Below are positions 1 to 9,994 of a DNA stretch of 35,349 nucleotides, in pieces (the first letter of the stretch is position 1; every line of letters starts with the position of its first letter). The notes beneath the pieces were generated by a model. It had not been told where the DNA came from and did no database searches. It worked only from the letters and a program-made list of their open reading frames with translations. Location: positions 1-35,349 of the forward strand of contig CABTWP010000018.1 in assembly GCA_902488525.1 (NCBI GenBank), in the 5' to 3' direction. The stretch comes from an uncultured Collinsella sp. (lineage in GTDB: Bacteria > Actinomycetota > Coriobacteriia > Coriobacteriales > Coriobacteriaceae). The translations under genes and the position numbers were made by a program.

Positions 1-15
1 CAACTGGGAAAACGG

Positions 16-48
16 CGCCCCCGGACCCCAGGAGGGGCCGCGGGGGCG
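16..48 (-). terminator. GC-rich hairpin at left edge, possible terminator
   Basis: The arms CGCCCCC-GG-CCCC and GGGG-CC-GGGGGCG pair around an AGGA loop with small bulges. Read on the minus strand the stem is followed by CCGTTTTCCC, a short T run, so it could be a second terminator beyond rpoD. A plus-strand reading frame open from base 1 ends at the TAA at 55-57, so this could also be the tail of a gene lying outside the window. The two readings cannot be separated here. Confidence 0.35.
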
Positions 49-113
49 TTCAGCTAAGTGCGGGAATGGCCTATTTGCTCAATGTGTTCGGCTGAGATCG
101 GAAATCAACCACC

Positions 114-169
114 TAGTCGTTGGGGACGTTCTTAAACGACTAGTCATTCAAGAACGTCCCCAACGACTA
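114..169. repeat. Perfect 20-bp inverted repeat (palindrome family 1)
   Basis: The left arm (114-133, TAGTCGTTGGGGACGTTCTT) is exactly complementary to the right arm (150-169), with a 16-base loop that itself contains GACTAGTC. It has no T tract and lies beyond the rpoD terminator, so it is not a plain terminator. Its layout resembles the other intergenic palindromes of this window, but its sequence is different. Confidence 0.85.
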
Positions 170-172
170 CAT

Positions 173-206
173 GAAAGCGCCCCCGAGCGGATGTGCTTGA
201 GGGCGC
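173..206 (-). terminator. Terminator after rpoD
   Basis: An 8-bp stem (177-184 with 199-206) closes only as RNA from the minus strand, where one position is a G-U wobble. It is followed by TTTC and lies 11 bases after the rpoD stop codon. It probably ends the long rimP-to-rpoD transcript. Confidence 0.5.
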
Positions 207-217
207 CTCTTGCTTGA

Positions 218-1567
<1,350 letters not shown>

Positions 1568-1599
1568 AGATTCTCCCTTCATAGTCCACAGGACTCAAT

Positions 1600-1608
1600 A
1601 CTTTAGCA
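1600..1608 (-). promoter_or_regulatory. Possible internal promoter for rpoD (extended -10)
   Basis: In the dnaG-rpoD gap the minus strand reads TGCTAAAGT, an extended -10 pattern, about 35 bases before the rpoD start. No good -35 box lies at normal spacing. rpoD genes often have an internal promoter, but here it is only a suggestion. Confidence 0.25.
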
Positions 1609-1677
1609 CACACATTGACGTCTATACCCAAAAAGAGGACTGGATATAGGCGAGAATACGCTGGTTGACCACAACAT

Positions 1678-3786
1678 CTAGGCTTGTTCGGTGCCTGCGG
1701 CCTCCAGGCCGATCAAACGGAACGGGTCCGCCACGCCGCCGATCGACTTTTGCAGTTCGCGTTGACGCTGCGAATCTTGCGCAGCCTGAACGGTCAGCGC
1801 GCGACGGGCCTCATCATCGAGCGAACGGTCCTGGCGCAGCTTGGCCTGTGCAGCACGCATGCGGCGCTTGATGGTGTAGAGCTCGAGCGTATCGAGCATA
1901 AACACGATGTTCGTCTCGGTGGGGTGCTTGCTCGTCGCCGAGATGCGCCCGGCACTCACAAGCGTTGCCGCGTCGGGACACACAGAGCGCGCCGCATCCA
2001 TGCAGGCCGCAGGATCGGTTCCCGGCGGCGTTGCCAGAACGGCCCATGCGATGGACTCGTGACGTGGGTCAACCCACTCGATGGAGCAGATGCGGTCGGC
2101 ATACGTGCGGAACAGGTCGGGGTAGCTCGTAAGCATCGTCAACAGCTCGCGCTCCCCTGCCAAGGACTTGCGCTCAAGATCGGTAAGAACCATCGGCCCC
2201 GCTGCAGCCGGTGCGCCCGAACCATCAGCCACAGGCACAGCGCCCATACCAGCAGGCACATCGATCGGCGGAAGATCGTCGACGACCTCCACGGGCGCGG
2301 CACCGTAGGCATCGAGCGGGACGTAGTCGTACGGCTCTTCTTCGACCGGTGCGGACACCGGCGGCGTCGCGCCCGATGCCCAAGCTCCGCGACCGGCATC
2401 GCGAGAGCCCGACGCCCGACCGCCCGCGCAACCGGACCGCTCAGCCTGTGCCCGCTGCCGCTCATAGTTCTGCTCACGGCGGCGCTCCGCATCCTCGCGC
2501 TTGGCGACGTCGCAAAACACGCGGCCTGAGCTCGCGCGCACGGTCTCCAGGTCCAAACCAAGCAGGTCGGCAATCTGGATAAAGTACGTATCGATCATGT
2601 AGCTGTCGCGCAGCGGATAGATAAGCGTGAGAGCATCTTCCAGTGCCTTGGCGCGACCGCCCGGCGTGCTAATATCGCTCGACTCCTGAAGCGAACGGTA
2701 CACGAAGTCCATGAGCGGCTCGGCCGCGTCGATGCGCGCCTGCAGCTCCTGGCCGCCGTGCGCCGTAATAAACTCCATAGGGTCGTTGCCGTCGGGCAGC
2801 ACCACGCAGCGCAGGTCCATAGAATCCTGCTCGATAAACTGAATCGCGCGACGGGCGGCCTTTTGACCGGCGGCATCGCCGTCAAACATATACACGATGC
2901 GCTTGGCAAAGCGAGTAAGCGTCTTGACGTGATGCTCCGTGAGCGCGGTGCCCAGCGTGGCGACAACGTTTTTAATCCCCGCCTCCCAGCAGGCGATGCA
3001 GTCGGTATAGCCCTCTACCACGATGGCGGTATCCTGCGCGACGATAAACTCCTTGGCCCAATTAAAGCCGTAGAGGTTTCGCTTTTTATGAAACACGCTC
3101 GTCTCGGCGGTGTTGAGATACTTAGGCTGGCCGTCGCCCATAATGCGACCGCCAAAGGCGATGTTATGCCCTTGCTCGTCAAAGATGGGAAACATCACGC
3201 GGTCGTAAAAGCGGTCGGCTAGTTGCCCGCGCCCGCGGCTCACGGCAACGTTGGCGTCGATCATCTCCTGCGGGGTAAAACCCGCCTGGGACAGGTGCGA
3301 TACCAGCGCGTTGCGACCCGGCGCAAAGCCCAGGCAGTAGCGGCGGCAGACGTCGCCACCCATGCCGCGGCTGGCAAAGTACTCGCGCGGACGGCCGTCC
3401 TTGCCGCGCATAAGCATGGTGTGGTAGAACTGGGCGGTCTCGGCGCACAGATCGTAGATGCGGGCACGTTTGGTACCGCGCTCGCGGCGATCTCCGGTGT
3501 CATGCAGCTCAATACCCGCGCGATCGGCCAAATAACGGATTGACTCGGGAAAGCTCAGGTTCTCGCGCTTCATGATATACGTGAAAACGTCGCCACCCTC
3601 GCCACAACCAAAGCAATGCCACACCTGCGTGGCGGGAATAATGTGGAAAGACGGCGTCTTTTCGCCATGAAAAGGGCAGCAGCCCCAAAACTCATGGCCG
3701 CGGGGTTTGAGCTCAACCGTTTCCTGCACGATGGCAACCAGGTCCGACGCCGCGCGTACCTGGTCTTTTTCCTCATCGCTAATCAC
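1678..3786 (-). CDS. dnaG: DNA primase DnaG
   Basis: Primase that makes the RNA primers for replication and works with the DnaB helicase. The 702-residue protein starts with the CHC2 zinc finger (C37, H40, C58, C61 in CPFH and CFGC). The catalytic core follows, with the TOPRIM motifs VVEGYTD and FDGDAAGQ. Next comes a long Gly/Ala/Pro/Arg-rich linker (about residues 425-540), then the C-terminal helicase-interaction domain. The length is somewhat above the usual 600-650 because of that linker. The start is GTG at 3786, preceded by GGGGGTGAG. It overlaps the ribF stop by 8 bases, which suggests translational coupling, and is followed by rpoD as in the classical macromolecular-synthesis operon. 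Confidence 0.97.
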   Translation of the reverse strand: MISDEEKDQVRAASDLVAIVQETVELKPRGHEFWGCCPFHGEKTPSFHIIPATQVWHCFGCGEGGDVFTYIMKRENLSFPESIRYLADRAGIELHDTGDRRERGTKRARIYDLCAETAQFYHTMLMRGKDGRPREYFASRGMGGDVCRRYCLGFAPGRNALVSHLSQAGFTPQEMIDANVAVSRGRGQLADRFYDRVMFPIFDEQGHNIAFGGRIMGDGQPKYLNTAETSVFHKKRNLYGFNWAKEFIVAQDTAIVVEGYTDCIACWEAGIKNVVATLGTALTEHHVKTLTRFAKRIVYMFDGDAAGQKAARRAIQFIEQDSMDLRCVVLPDGNDPMEFITAHGGQELQARIDAAEPLMDFVYRSLQESSDISTPGGRAKALEDALTLIYPLRDSYMIDTYFIQIADLLGLDLETVRASSGRVFCDVAKREDAERRREQNYERQRAQAERSGCAGGRASGSRDAGRGAWASGATPPVSAPVEEEPYDYVPLDAYGAAPVEVVDDLPPIDVPAGMGAVPVADGSGAPAAAGPMVLTDLERKSLAGERELLTMLTSYPDLFRTYADRICSIEWVDPRHESIAWAVLATPPGTDPAACMDAARSVCPDAATLVSAGRISATSKHPTETNIVFMLDTLELYTIKRRMRAAQAKLRQDRSLDDEARRALTVQAAQDSQRQRELQKSIGGVADPFRLIGLEAAGTEQA

Positions 3787-4786
3787 GGATGCTCACCCCC
3801 TGCTCACCCAAGTTGTGACGAATGTCCTCGATATTACCCTCGACGGTCCCGATCAACTCATCCAGCGAATCGAACACGCGCGAGGGACGCAGCCAGCGCG
3901 TAAACGCCAGCGAAACAGAAGCACCGTACAGGTCGCCCATATAACCAATTAAGTTAGCCTCGAGATGCGCAGATGCCGCATCGTCGGCATACGTCGGCGG
4001 AAGGCCGACGTTCACGGCAGCGGGCCACGCGGTGTCATCGACCAGCACCAGACCCTCATACACGCCATCGGCAGGCACCTGAATGCCATCGGGAACCTGC
4101 AGGTTTGCCGTGGGAAAGCCCATGCCAGAACCCTCGTGACGGCCGCGAACAACACCGCCACGCACCATATACGGGCGGCCAAGCAACTCAGCAGCAAGCT
4201 CCACATGGCCCTGTTCCAGCTCATGACGAATGCGCGTGGCGCAAATGGCCTCACCGCCCTCGCAAAGCAGGTCGTGACCATACACGTCAACGCCGTGCTC
4301 GGAACCCCAGGCGCGCATCTCGGCAACACCAGATGCACCGCCACGACCCAGCCTAAAGTCGCTGCCAACGCGAATCGATCGAATGTCGACCAGACGCGAC
4401 ACCAGCGAGAGAAAAGCAACATGGTCAAGCGCCGCAACCTCAGGCGTAAAGGGAACGGCCACCACCGCATCGACCCCAGTTTGAGCCAGGGCATGCAGAC
4501 GGTCGGCCGTCGTCATCAATTTTTGAGCGGGCGAGGGGCTCACCACGACGTCCGGGTCGGGATCGAAGGTAACTACGACCGCCTTGCAGCCATGGGCACG
4601 GGCATCACGGACAAGTGCTTCGATGAGTTCCTGGTGTCCACGGTGAACGCCGTCGAACACGCCGATGGCAATCGATGCGGCACCCAAGGGCCCGCATACA
4701 TCAAACGCATCGGCCGTTACGATGCGAGCCTCGTCCGAGTCGCCCGAGAAAAAAATACGCGCGAGCTCGCGAGCGGACAGCATCAT
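3779..4786 (-). CDS. ribF: Bifunctional riboflavin kinase / FAD synthetase RibF
   Basis: Converts riboflavin to FMN and then FAD with two ATP. The 335-residue protein has the nucleotidyltransferase (FAD synthetase) half first, with the signature GVFDGVHRGH near residue 42 and a VTFDPDP segment. The flavokinase half follows, with GSGMGFPTANL, ADGVYEGLV, the variant NVGLPPTY (usually NIGxxPT) and a C-terminal RWLRPSRVFDSLDELI. The length is slightly above the usual 310-320. The start overlaps the truB stop by 4 bases (ATGA) and the end overlaps dnaG by 8. Lying next to truB is a common arrangement. Confidence 0.96.
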   Translation of the reverse strand: MMLSARELARIFFSGDSDEARIVTADAFDVCGPLGAASIAIGVFDGVHRGHQELIEALVRDARAHGCKAVVVTFDPDPDVVVSPSPAQKLMTTADRLHALAQTGVDAVVAVPFTPEVAALDHVAFLSLVSRLVDIRSIRVGSDFRLGRGGASGVAEMRAWGSEHGVDVYGHDLLCEGGEAICATRIRHELEQGHVELAAELLGRPYMVRGGVVRGRHEGSGMGFPTANLQVPDGIQVPADGVYEGLVLVDDTAWPAAVNVGLPPTYADDAASAHLEANLIGYMGDLYGASVSLAFTRWLRPSRVFDSLDELIGTVEGNIEDIRHNLGEQGVSIRD

Positions 4787-5715
4787 CGAACACCGCCGAT
4801 TGCCTGCGGAAACACGTGCTCCATGACAAAGCGGCCACTCTCAATGCGGGCGAGCGCCTTGAGTCCCCCATCGAGCACCAGCGCAAACGGCGCCTTCGAG
4901 GCATCGAAATCGACAAGCGCACGCTCAACGGGAATGCGTCGGCCGCAGAGCAGGTCGTCGGCAAGATTGCCCGGCAAGTCAACACGTGTGGCGCCCAGGG
5001 CCGCAATGGGATCCAGGGCAAAGCCAGCCGCGGACTCGGGAGAAAGCTCCTCGACCGCATGACAAGCGCCAATGGAAACAACACCGGAGGCCGTGCGGCG
5101 CAGCGCGGAAATATGCGCGGCGCTATCGCAAGCACGGCCCAGGTCGCGAGCGAGCGCACGGATATAGGTGCCCTTGCTCACCGAGAACGCCACGGTCCAC
5201 ACACACGTATCACCCTCGCCGCCCACGGCGATCAGGTCGGCGGCATAGACCTCGACGGGGCGCGGAGGTAGGTCCACCACATTGCCCTCGCGAGCAGACT
5301 TGTAGGCGCGAACACCATTGACCGAGATAGCCGAAAACGCCGGCGGCACCTGCATCTGCGGACCCAGCATGGCGGCCAAGCGCTCACGCGCATAGGCAGG
5401 ATCGCGGAGCTCGTCGGCAACAGCCGCCGTGCGGACCGCCTCGCCCTCCGCATCATCGGTATTGGTCTCGGCACCAAACGAGATGTCGGCGACGTAGCTT
5501 TTGGTATCGAGAGTTAGCATGCCCAGCAGACGGGTGGCCTGGCCCACGCCCACCACCATGACACCGGATGCCATGGGGTCAAGCGTACCGGCATGGCCAA
5601 CGCGCCGCTCATGGAGGGCGCGTCGGCATTGCGAAACCACGTCATGGGACGTGCAGCCCACCGGCTTATCGACGGCGAGTAGCATATTCAATTGAGAAGG
5701 CGTTCGACGAGCCAT
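4783..5715 (-). CDS. truB: tRNA pseudouridine(55) synthase TruB
   Basis: Makes pseudouridine 55 in the T-loop of tRNAs. The 310-residue protein shows the N-terminal DKPVGCTSHDVV motif and the catalytic GHAGTLDPMASGV motif, with the nucleophile Asp at about residue 46. KSYVADISFGAETNTDDAEGE and the SKGTYIRALARDLG segment of the TruB fold follow. An alternative start at the second Met (residue 11, just before LLAVDKP) would match more typical N-termini, because the ribosome-binding site before 5715 is weak. It overlaps ribF by 4 bases and starts 15 bases after nrnA. Confidence 0.96.
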   Translation of the reverse strand: MARRTPSQLNMLLAVDKPVGCTSHDVVSQCRRALHERRVGHAGTLDPMASGVMVVGVGQATRLLGMLTLDTKSYVADISFGAETNTDDAEGEAVRTAAVADELRDPAYARERLAAMLGPQMQVPPAFSAISVNGVRAYKSAREGNVVDLPPRPVEVYAADLIAVGGEGDTCVWTVAFSVSKGTYIRALARDLGRACDSAAHISALRRTASGVVSIGACHAVEELSPESAAGFALDPIAALGATRVDLPGNLADDLLCGRRIPVERALVDFDASKAPFALVLDGGLKALARIESGRFVMEHVFPQAIGGVR

Positions 5716-5730
5716 GTACCATCCAAAAAG

Positions 5731-6774
5731 TTAAAGCTCGACGGTCACCGAAGCGGGATCCTCCCCCACCAGCTCGGCCAGCATGGGAAGTGCCACGGCG
5801 AGCGTCTCGCGAATCGTTCCGTTGTTGGAGAAACCGGCGGCAGCGGGATGTCCGCCTCCGCCAAAGGCAGCAGCGATCTCGGAAACGTTGAGGTCGCCCT
5901 TGGAGCGCAGGTTGCCGCGCACCTTGGTATCGCCCTCGATACCCTTCAGGAACAGGCAAACCTCCACGCCCATCACCGAGCGCACCACGTCAACCAGGCC
6001 GTCGCACTCATCCGAGGTGACACCGCAAGCCTCAAGGTCACTCTGGTACGCGTAGCTATACGCGACGCGCCCGTGGGCCACCGTCTTGATGCGGCCCATA
6101 ACGATGGACTTGAGGTGCAAAAACTCAACGCGCATGCTCTGGTATACCTCGAGTGCCACACGCGCCGGATCGGCACCGTGGGAAACCAGACGCGAGGCCG
6201 CATGGAACGCAGCAGCATCGGCGTTTTGGTACTGAAAACGGCCGGTATCGGTAACCAAGCCGCACAGCAGGCAGGTCGCAACGCCATCACGTGCGACAAT
6301 GCCACAATTGTCCAAGAAGCGGTCGATGATCATAGCGCAGGCTGCGGCTTCGACGCGCCTCAGGCTGAGCTCGGCAAACTCCTCGCGAGCCGGATGGTGA
6401 TCGAAGCACACCACATGCTTGGAGCGACGAAGCACCTCGGCGGAATTATTGAGGCGCTCGACGACCGGTACGTCCACCGAGATGAACAGGTCAGGATTGC
6501 CGGCGTACGCAGATGCCGGCACCAGGCGATCGGAGCCTTCCATAAAGCGGTAGATGCGAGGAACCGGGTCATCGTCTGCCAGCAGCAGCGCAATGTCCTT
6601 GTTGGGGAAAAACTTCATGAGCGAAAGGCCCAGACCCAATACGGAGCCCAAGGCATCGCCATCGGGAGAAGTATGTCCCGAAATCGCAATGGAGGACGCA
6701 TCCTCGATGAGCTCGAGGATGCGTCGCTGAATATCTGCAGACTCGCACGAGGCGAGGTCGGCGGAATTAGTCAT
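5731..6774 (-). CDS. nrnA: DHH-family oligoribonuclease / pAp phosphatase NrnA
   Basis: DHH/DHHA1 phosphoesterase that finishes RNA decay by degrading very short oligonucleotides and often also removes 3'-phosphoadenosine 5'-phosphate. The 347-residue protein has the metal motif GHTSPDGDALG (H34, D38, D40), a central FDHHPA motif (the DHH signature) and the C-terminal DHHA1 motif GGGGHPAAAGF (about residues 305-315). The ATG overlaps the end of rbfA by 8 bases and has GGAGG 9 bases upstream. The rbfA-nrnA-truB order is common in Gram-positive bacteria. Which of its two activities dominates cannot be told from sequence. Confidence 0.94.
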   Translation of the reverse strand: MTNSADLASCESADIQRRILELIEDASSIAISGHTSPDGDALGSVLGLGLSLMKFFPNKDIALLLADDDPVPRIYRFMEGSDRLVPASAYAGNPDLFISVDVPVVERLNNSAEVLRRSKHVVCFDHHPAREEFAELSLRRVEAAACAMIIDRFLDNCGIVARDGVATCLLCGLVTDTGRFQYQNADAAAFHAASRLVSHGADPARVALEVYQSMRVEFLHLKSIVMGRIKTVAHGRVAYSYAYQSDLEACGVTSDECDGLVDVVRSVMGVEVCLFLKGIEGDTKVRGNLRSKGDLNVSEIAAAFGGGGHPAAAGFSNNGTIRETLAVALPMLAELVGEDPASVTVEL

Positions 6775-7177
6775 CTAAAGCTGCCTCCTGGGCGGCATCC
6801 GCTATCGGATAGCCGTCCTCGTCCTTTTCGATCGCAAGCGTGGCGGGAACGTTTTCCAGCGCACGCGTGATGCGCTCGGCCTCATCGGTCGAGCGATCGA
6901 TGCGAAAATCGAGCTCGGGCGTAACACGCCAATCGAGCGAGCGAGCCAACAGGCTGCGAATACGGCCCTTAGCGCTAGCGAGCGCCTCCATGACCTCGTC
7001 GTAGCGGCTCGCATCGCACGACACGTACACGCGCGCGAACGAACGGTCCACCGCGACCTCGACCGCGGTCAAAGTAACCAGGTCGAGACGCGGATCGGAA
7101 ACCTCAAAGAGCAGGATATAACCGAGCTTCTCGCGAAGCTGCTCGCCCAGACGGCGGGTTGCCTGCGTTTGCTTCAT
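6767..7177 (-). CDS. rbfA: 30S ribosome-binding factor RbfA
   Basis: Small KH-fold protein that binds the maturing 30S subunit and helps 16S rRNA processing. It has 136 residues, a little longer than the usual 115-130. Family landmarks are RLGEQLREKL, SDPRLDLVTLTAVEVAVD, ARVYVS and the segment GRIRSLLARSLDWRVTPELDFRID. The last 25 residues form an acidic tail (KDEDGYP...EAALDD). It sits 11 bases after infB and overlaps nrnA by 8 bases, inside the rimP-nusA-infB operon where its role belongs. Confidence 0.95.
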   Translation of the reverse strand: MKQTQATRRLGEQLREKLGYILLFEVSDPRLDLVTLTAVEVAVDRSFARVYVSCDASRYDEVMEALASAKGRIRSLLARSLDWRVTPELDFRIDRSTDEAERITRALENVPATLAIEKDEDGYPIADAAQEAALDD

Positions 7178-7188
7178 AGCGCTACCCC

Positions 7189-9903
7189 CTACTCGGTACG
7201 GGCAACCTGGTCGATGCGGTAACCCTCGATCTGGTCGCCGGGCTTGATGTCCTGGAAGTTCTCCAGACCAATGCCGCCCTCGGAACCGCTCTTGAGGCTC
7301 TTGGCCTCGTCCTTGTAGTGGCGCATCGAGGCGATCTTGCCGTTGAAGACCACGATGCCGTCGCGCACCAGGCGCACGGAATCGGTAGCGGCGATCTCGC
7401 CCTCTTCGACGCGGACACCGGCGGCGATACCAACTTTGGGCACCTTAAAGGTGTCCAGGACGGTCGCGGTACCCGTAGAGACCTCGACCTCGGTGGGCTT
7501 GAGCATGCCGATACGGGCGGCGTCGAGCTCCTCGAGGCACTTGTAGATGACGTCGTAGCAACGGATCTCGACACCCTCGCGCTCGGCGGCGGAGCGGGCC
7601 TTACCGTCGGGACGGACGCCAAAGCCGATGATGATGGCGTTGGACGCGTCGGCCAGGACGACGTCGGTCTCGTTGATGGCGCCAACGGCGGAGTGGATCG
7701 TGTTGATGCGAACCTCGGACTGATCCATCTTGTCGAGCGAATCCTGAAGGGCCTCGATGGAACCTTGGACGTCGGCCTTGATGATCAGGTTGAGCTCCTT
7801 GACCTCGGCGTCGGCAATGGTCTCGAAGAGGTTCTCGAGCGTGACGTGCTTGACGCGGCTCTGCTCCTCGATACGGGCCTTGAGCGAACGCTCGTCGGCA
7901 AGGGCGCGAGCCTCGCGCTCGTCCTCGAACACGCGGAACTCGTCACCGGCGTTGGGCACGGACTGCAGGCCCAGGATCTCGACGGCGTCGGAGGGACCAG
8001 CCTCGGTGACGGCGCGGCCCTTGGGGTCGAGCATGGCGCGGACGCGGCCGTAGGTAAGGCCGGCGACCAGCGTATCGCCCACGTGCAGGGTACCGCGGGT
8101 CACGAGCACGGTAGCGACCGAGCCGCGGCCCTTGTCGAGCTTGGCCTCGAGGACGTTGCCCGAGGCAAAGGTGTCCGGGTTGGCCTTGAGCTCGAGCACG
8201 TCGGCCTGGAGCAGCACGGTCTCCAGAAGCTCGTCGATACCGATCTTCTGCTTGGCCGAGATGTTGACGAACATGTTCTGTCCGCCCCACTCCTCGGGGA
8301 TGACACCGTACTCGGTGAGCTCCTGACGCACACGGTCGGGGTTGGCGCCCGGCTTATCGATTTTGTTGACGGCGACGACGATGGGTACGCCGGCGGCCTT
8401 GGCGTGGTTGATCGACTCGACCGTCTGGGGCATGACGCCGTCGTCGGCGGCGACGATCAGGATGACGATGTCGGTCACCTTGGCGCCACGGGCACGCATA
8501 GCCGTAAAGGTGGCGTGACCCGGGGTATCGATAAAGGTGATCTTGCGGTCGTTGATCATGACTTGCGAAGCGCCGATGGCCTGCGTAATGCCGCCCGCCT
8601 CGCCGGCAGCAACGCCGGTGTGACGGATGGCGTCGAGCAGCGACGTCTTGCCGTGGTCGACGTGGCCCATGACGGTGACGACCGGGGCGCGCGGCTTAAG
8701 GTCGGCGGGATCGTCGTAGAACGAGAAGGTGTTCTCCTCCTCGGGGGTGATGATCTTGATCTGACGGCCCAGGTCGTCGGCGACGAGCTCGACGAGGTCG
8801 TCGGACATGGACTGCGTCATGGTGAGCGGCGTACCCAGCAGGAACAGGCGCTTGATGATGTCGTTGGCCGGAACGTCGAGCGCCTCGGCAAGCTCCTGGA
8901 CGGTAACGCCCTGGGAGACCTTAATGGCGTCGAGGTCCTCGGGGTTCACGCCCTGGGCCAGCGCCTCCTCTATCTTGCGCTCCTCCTGAGCCTTGGCAGC
9001 CTCGCGCTCGCGCTTCTCCTTGCGCTTCTTGCGGCGACCGGTGGACTCGCGAGAGGCCTCCTCGACGGCGGCACGAGCCTCCTCGAGCACCTTCTCGCGG
9101 CTGTACTCCTCGGCCTCGCGAGCCATGCGGCTGTAGTGGTCCTCTTCGTTGTTGTGACCGCCCTTACGCTTCTTGCCCTTGCCCTGCTTATCGGGGTTGG
9201 GGAAGTCCATGCCGGCAGCGACGTTGTTGCTGGCGTTGGTGCGATGGCTGTGCGGACGGCTCTCGGAGGCGTTGCGCTCGGAGTTGTTGTCGGAAGCGTT
9301 GCGATCGTTACGACGGCCACCGCGACGGTCGTTGTTGCCGCCACGACGGTTACCGCGCTCGGCGGCGCGCTCGGCCTTGGCCTTGTCCTCGGCGTCCTTC
9401 TTCTCCTTGAGCACGGTCTCCTGTGCGGCGATCTGGTCGAGCAGCGAACGGAAGCGCGAACCGGAGTCGGAAGCGGGAACGGCGCGGCGCTGGGCCTCGC
9501 GGGCAGCCTCCTCCTTCTCGCGGGCAAGGCGCTCCTGCTCGGCCTTCTTCTTGGCCTCGGCCTCGGCGCGGGCAGCCTCCTCGGCAGCCTGGGCTGCGGC
9601 AAACTGGCGGCGCTCCTCCTCGCGGGCCTTCTCGGCGGCGATGCGCTCGCGCTCGGCCTCGGCGGCGCGAGCGGCCTCCTCGGCGGCAGCTGCCTGCTCC
9701 TCGGCCTGCTTGGCGGCCTCGACTTCCTGGGCGCGGGCCTCGATCACCGAGGCGAGCTGCTTGCGGACCATAGCGACATAAGCGTCCTCCAAGGTGGAGG
9801 AAGCGGACTTAGCAGGAATCTTCATATCGGCGAGATGACCCATCAGTTCCTTGGAGGTCATGCCGAACTCTTTGGCCAGGGTGGACACACGGACTTTTGC
9901 CAT
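7189..9903 (-). CDS. infB: Translation initiation factor IF-2
   Basis: GTPase that places initiator tRNA on the 30S subunit and promotes subunit joining. The 904-residue protein starts with an IF2_N module (VRVSTLAKEFGM). A long Glu/Ala/Lys/Arg-rich, probably coiled-coil, stretch and an Arg/Gly/Asn-rich basic patch follow, then a second IF2_N module (VTVQELAEALDVP). The G domain has GHVDHGKT at 413-420, DTPGH and NKID from residue 513. Domains II-IV fill the C-terminal third. The ATG at 9903 has AGGTGA upstream. It follows nusA after 91 bases, and neither ylxR nor an L7Ae-like gene, often found in this gap, is present. Confidence 0.98.
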   Translation of the reverse strand: MAKVRVSTLAKEFGMTSKELMGHLADMKIPAKSASSTLEDAYVAMVRKQLASVIEARAQEVEAAKQAEEQAAAAEEAARAAEAERERIAAEKAREEERRQFAAAQAAEEAARAEAEAKKKAEQERLAREKEEAAREAQRRAVPASDSGSRFRSLLDQIAAQETVLKEKKDAEDKAKAERAAERGNRRGGNNDRRGGRRNDRNASDNNSERNASESRPHSHRTNASNNVAAGMDFPNPDKQGKGKKRKGGHNNEEDHYSRMAREAEEYSREKVLEEARAAVEEASRESTGRRKKRKEKREREAAKAQEERKIEEALAQGVNPEDLDAIKVSQGVTVQELAEALDVPANDIIKRLFLLGTPLTMTQSMSDDLVELVADDLGRQIKIITPEEENTFSFYDDPADLKPRAPVVTVMGHVDHGKTSLLDAIRHTGVAAGEAGGITQAIGASQVMINDRKITFIDTPGHATFTAMRARGAKVTDIVILIVAADDGVMPQTVESINHAKAAGVPIVVAVNKIDKPGANPDRVRQELTEYGVIPEEWGGQNMFVNISAKQKIGIDELLETVLLQADVLELKANPDTFASGNVLEAKLDKGRGSVATVLVTRGTLHVGDTLVAGLTYGRVRAMLDPKGRAVTEAGPSDAVEILGLQSVPNAGDEFRVFEDEREARALADERSLKARIEEQSRVKHVTLENLFETIADAEVKELNLIIKADVQGSIEALQDSLDKMDQSEVRINTIHSAVGAINETDVVLADASNAIIIGFGVRPDGKARSAAEREGVEIRCYDVIYKCLEELDAARIGMLKPTEVEVSTGTATVLDTFKVPKVGIAAGVRVEEGEIAATDSVRLVRDGIVVFNGKIASMRHYKDEAKSLKSGSEGGIGLENFQDIKPGDQIEGYRIDQVARTE

Positions 9904-9964
9904 ATGACTTCACCTACCCTTTCTGGCACCTTGGGTGCCTAGAGACTGAACGAGCGTGGGAGAC

Positions 9965-9985
9965 GCGCCGGGACCCGCCCGGCGC
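9965..9985. other. Short hairpin in the nusA-infB gap
   Basis: GCGCCGGG pairs perfectly with CCCGGCGC around a 5-base loop. It has no T tract on either strand. In a polycistronic mRNA it might be a processing or stability element, but it may equally be a chance product of high GC. Confidence 0.3.
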
Positions 9986-9994
9986 AACCGCGCG

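Noticed and set aside
7318..9942. 874-codon open frame antisense to infB
   Set aside because: It mirrors the codon bias of infB in a GC-rich genome, its translation is low-complexity Gly/Leu/Asp, and it has no family motifs. The same holds for the long antisense frames over nusA (9956-11269), leuS (12761-14221), thrS (21607-23727), guaB (16145-17134) and the surface-protein gene.
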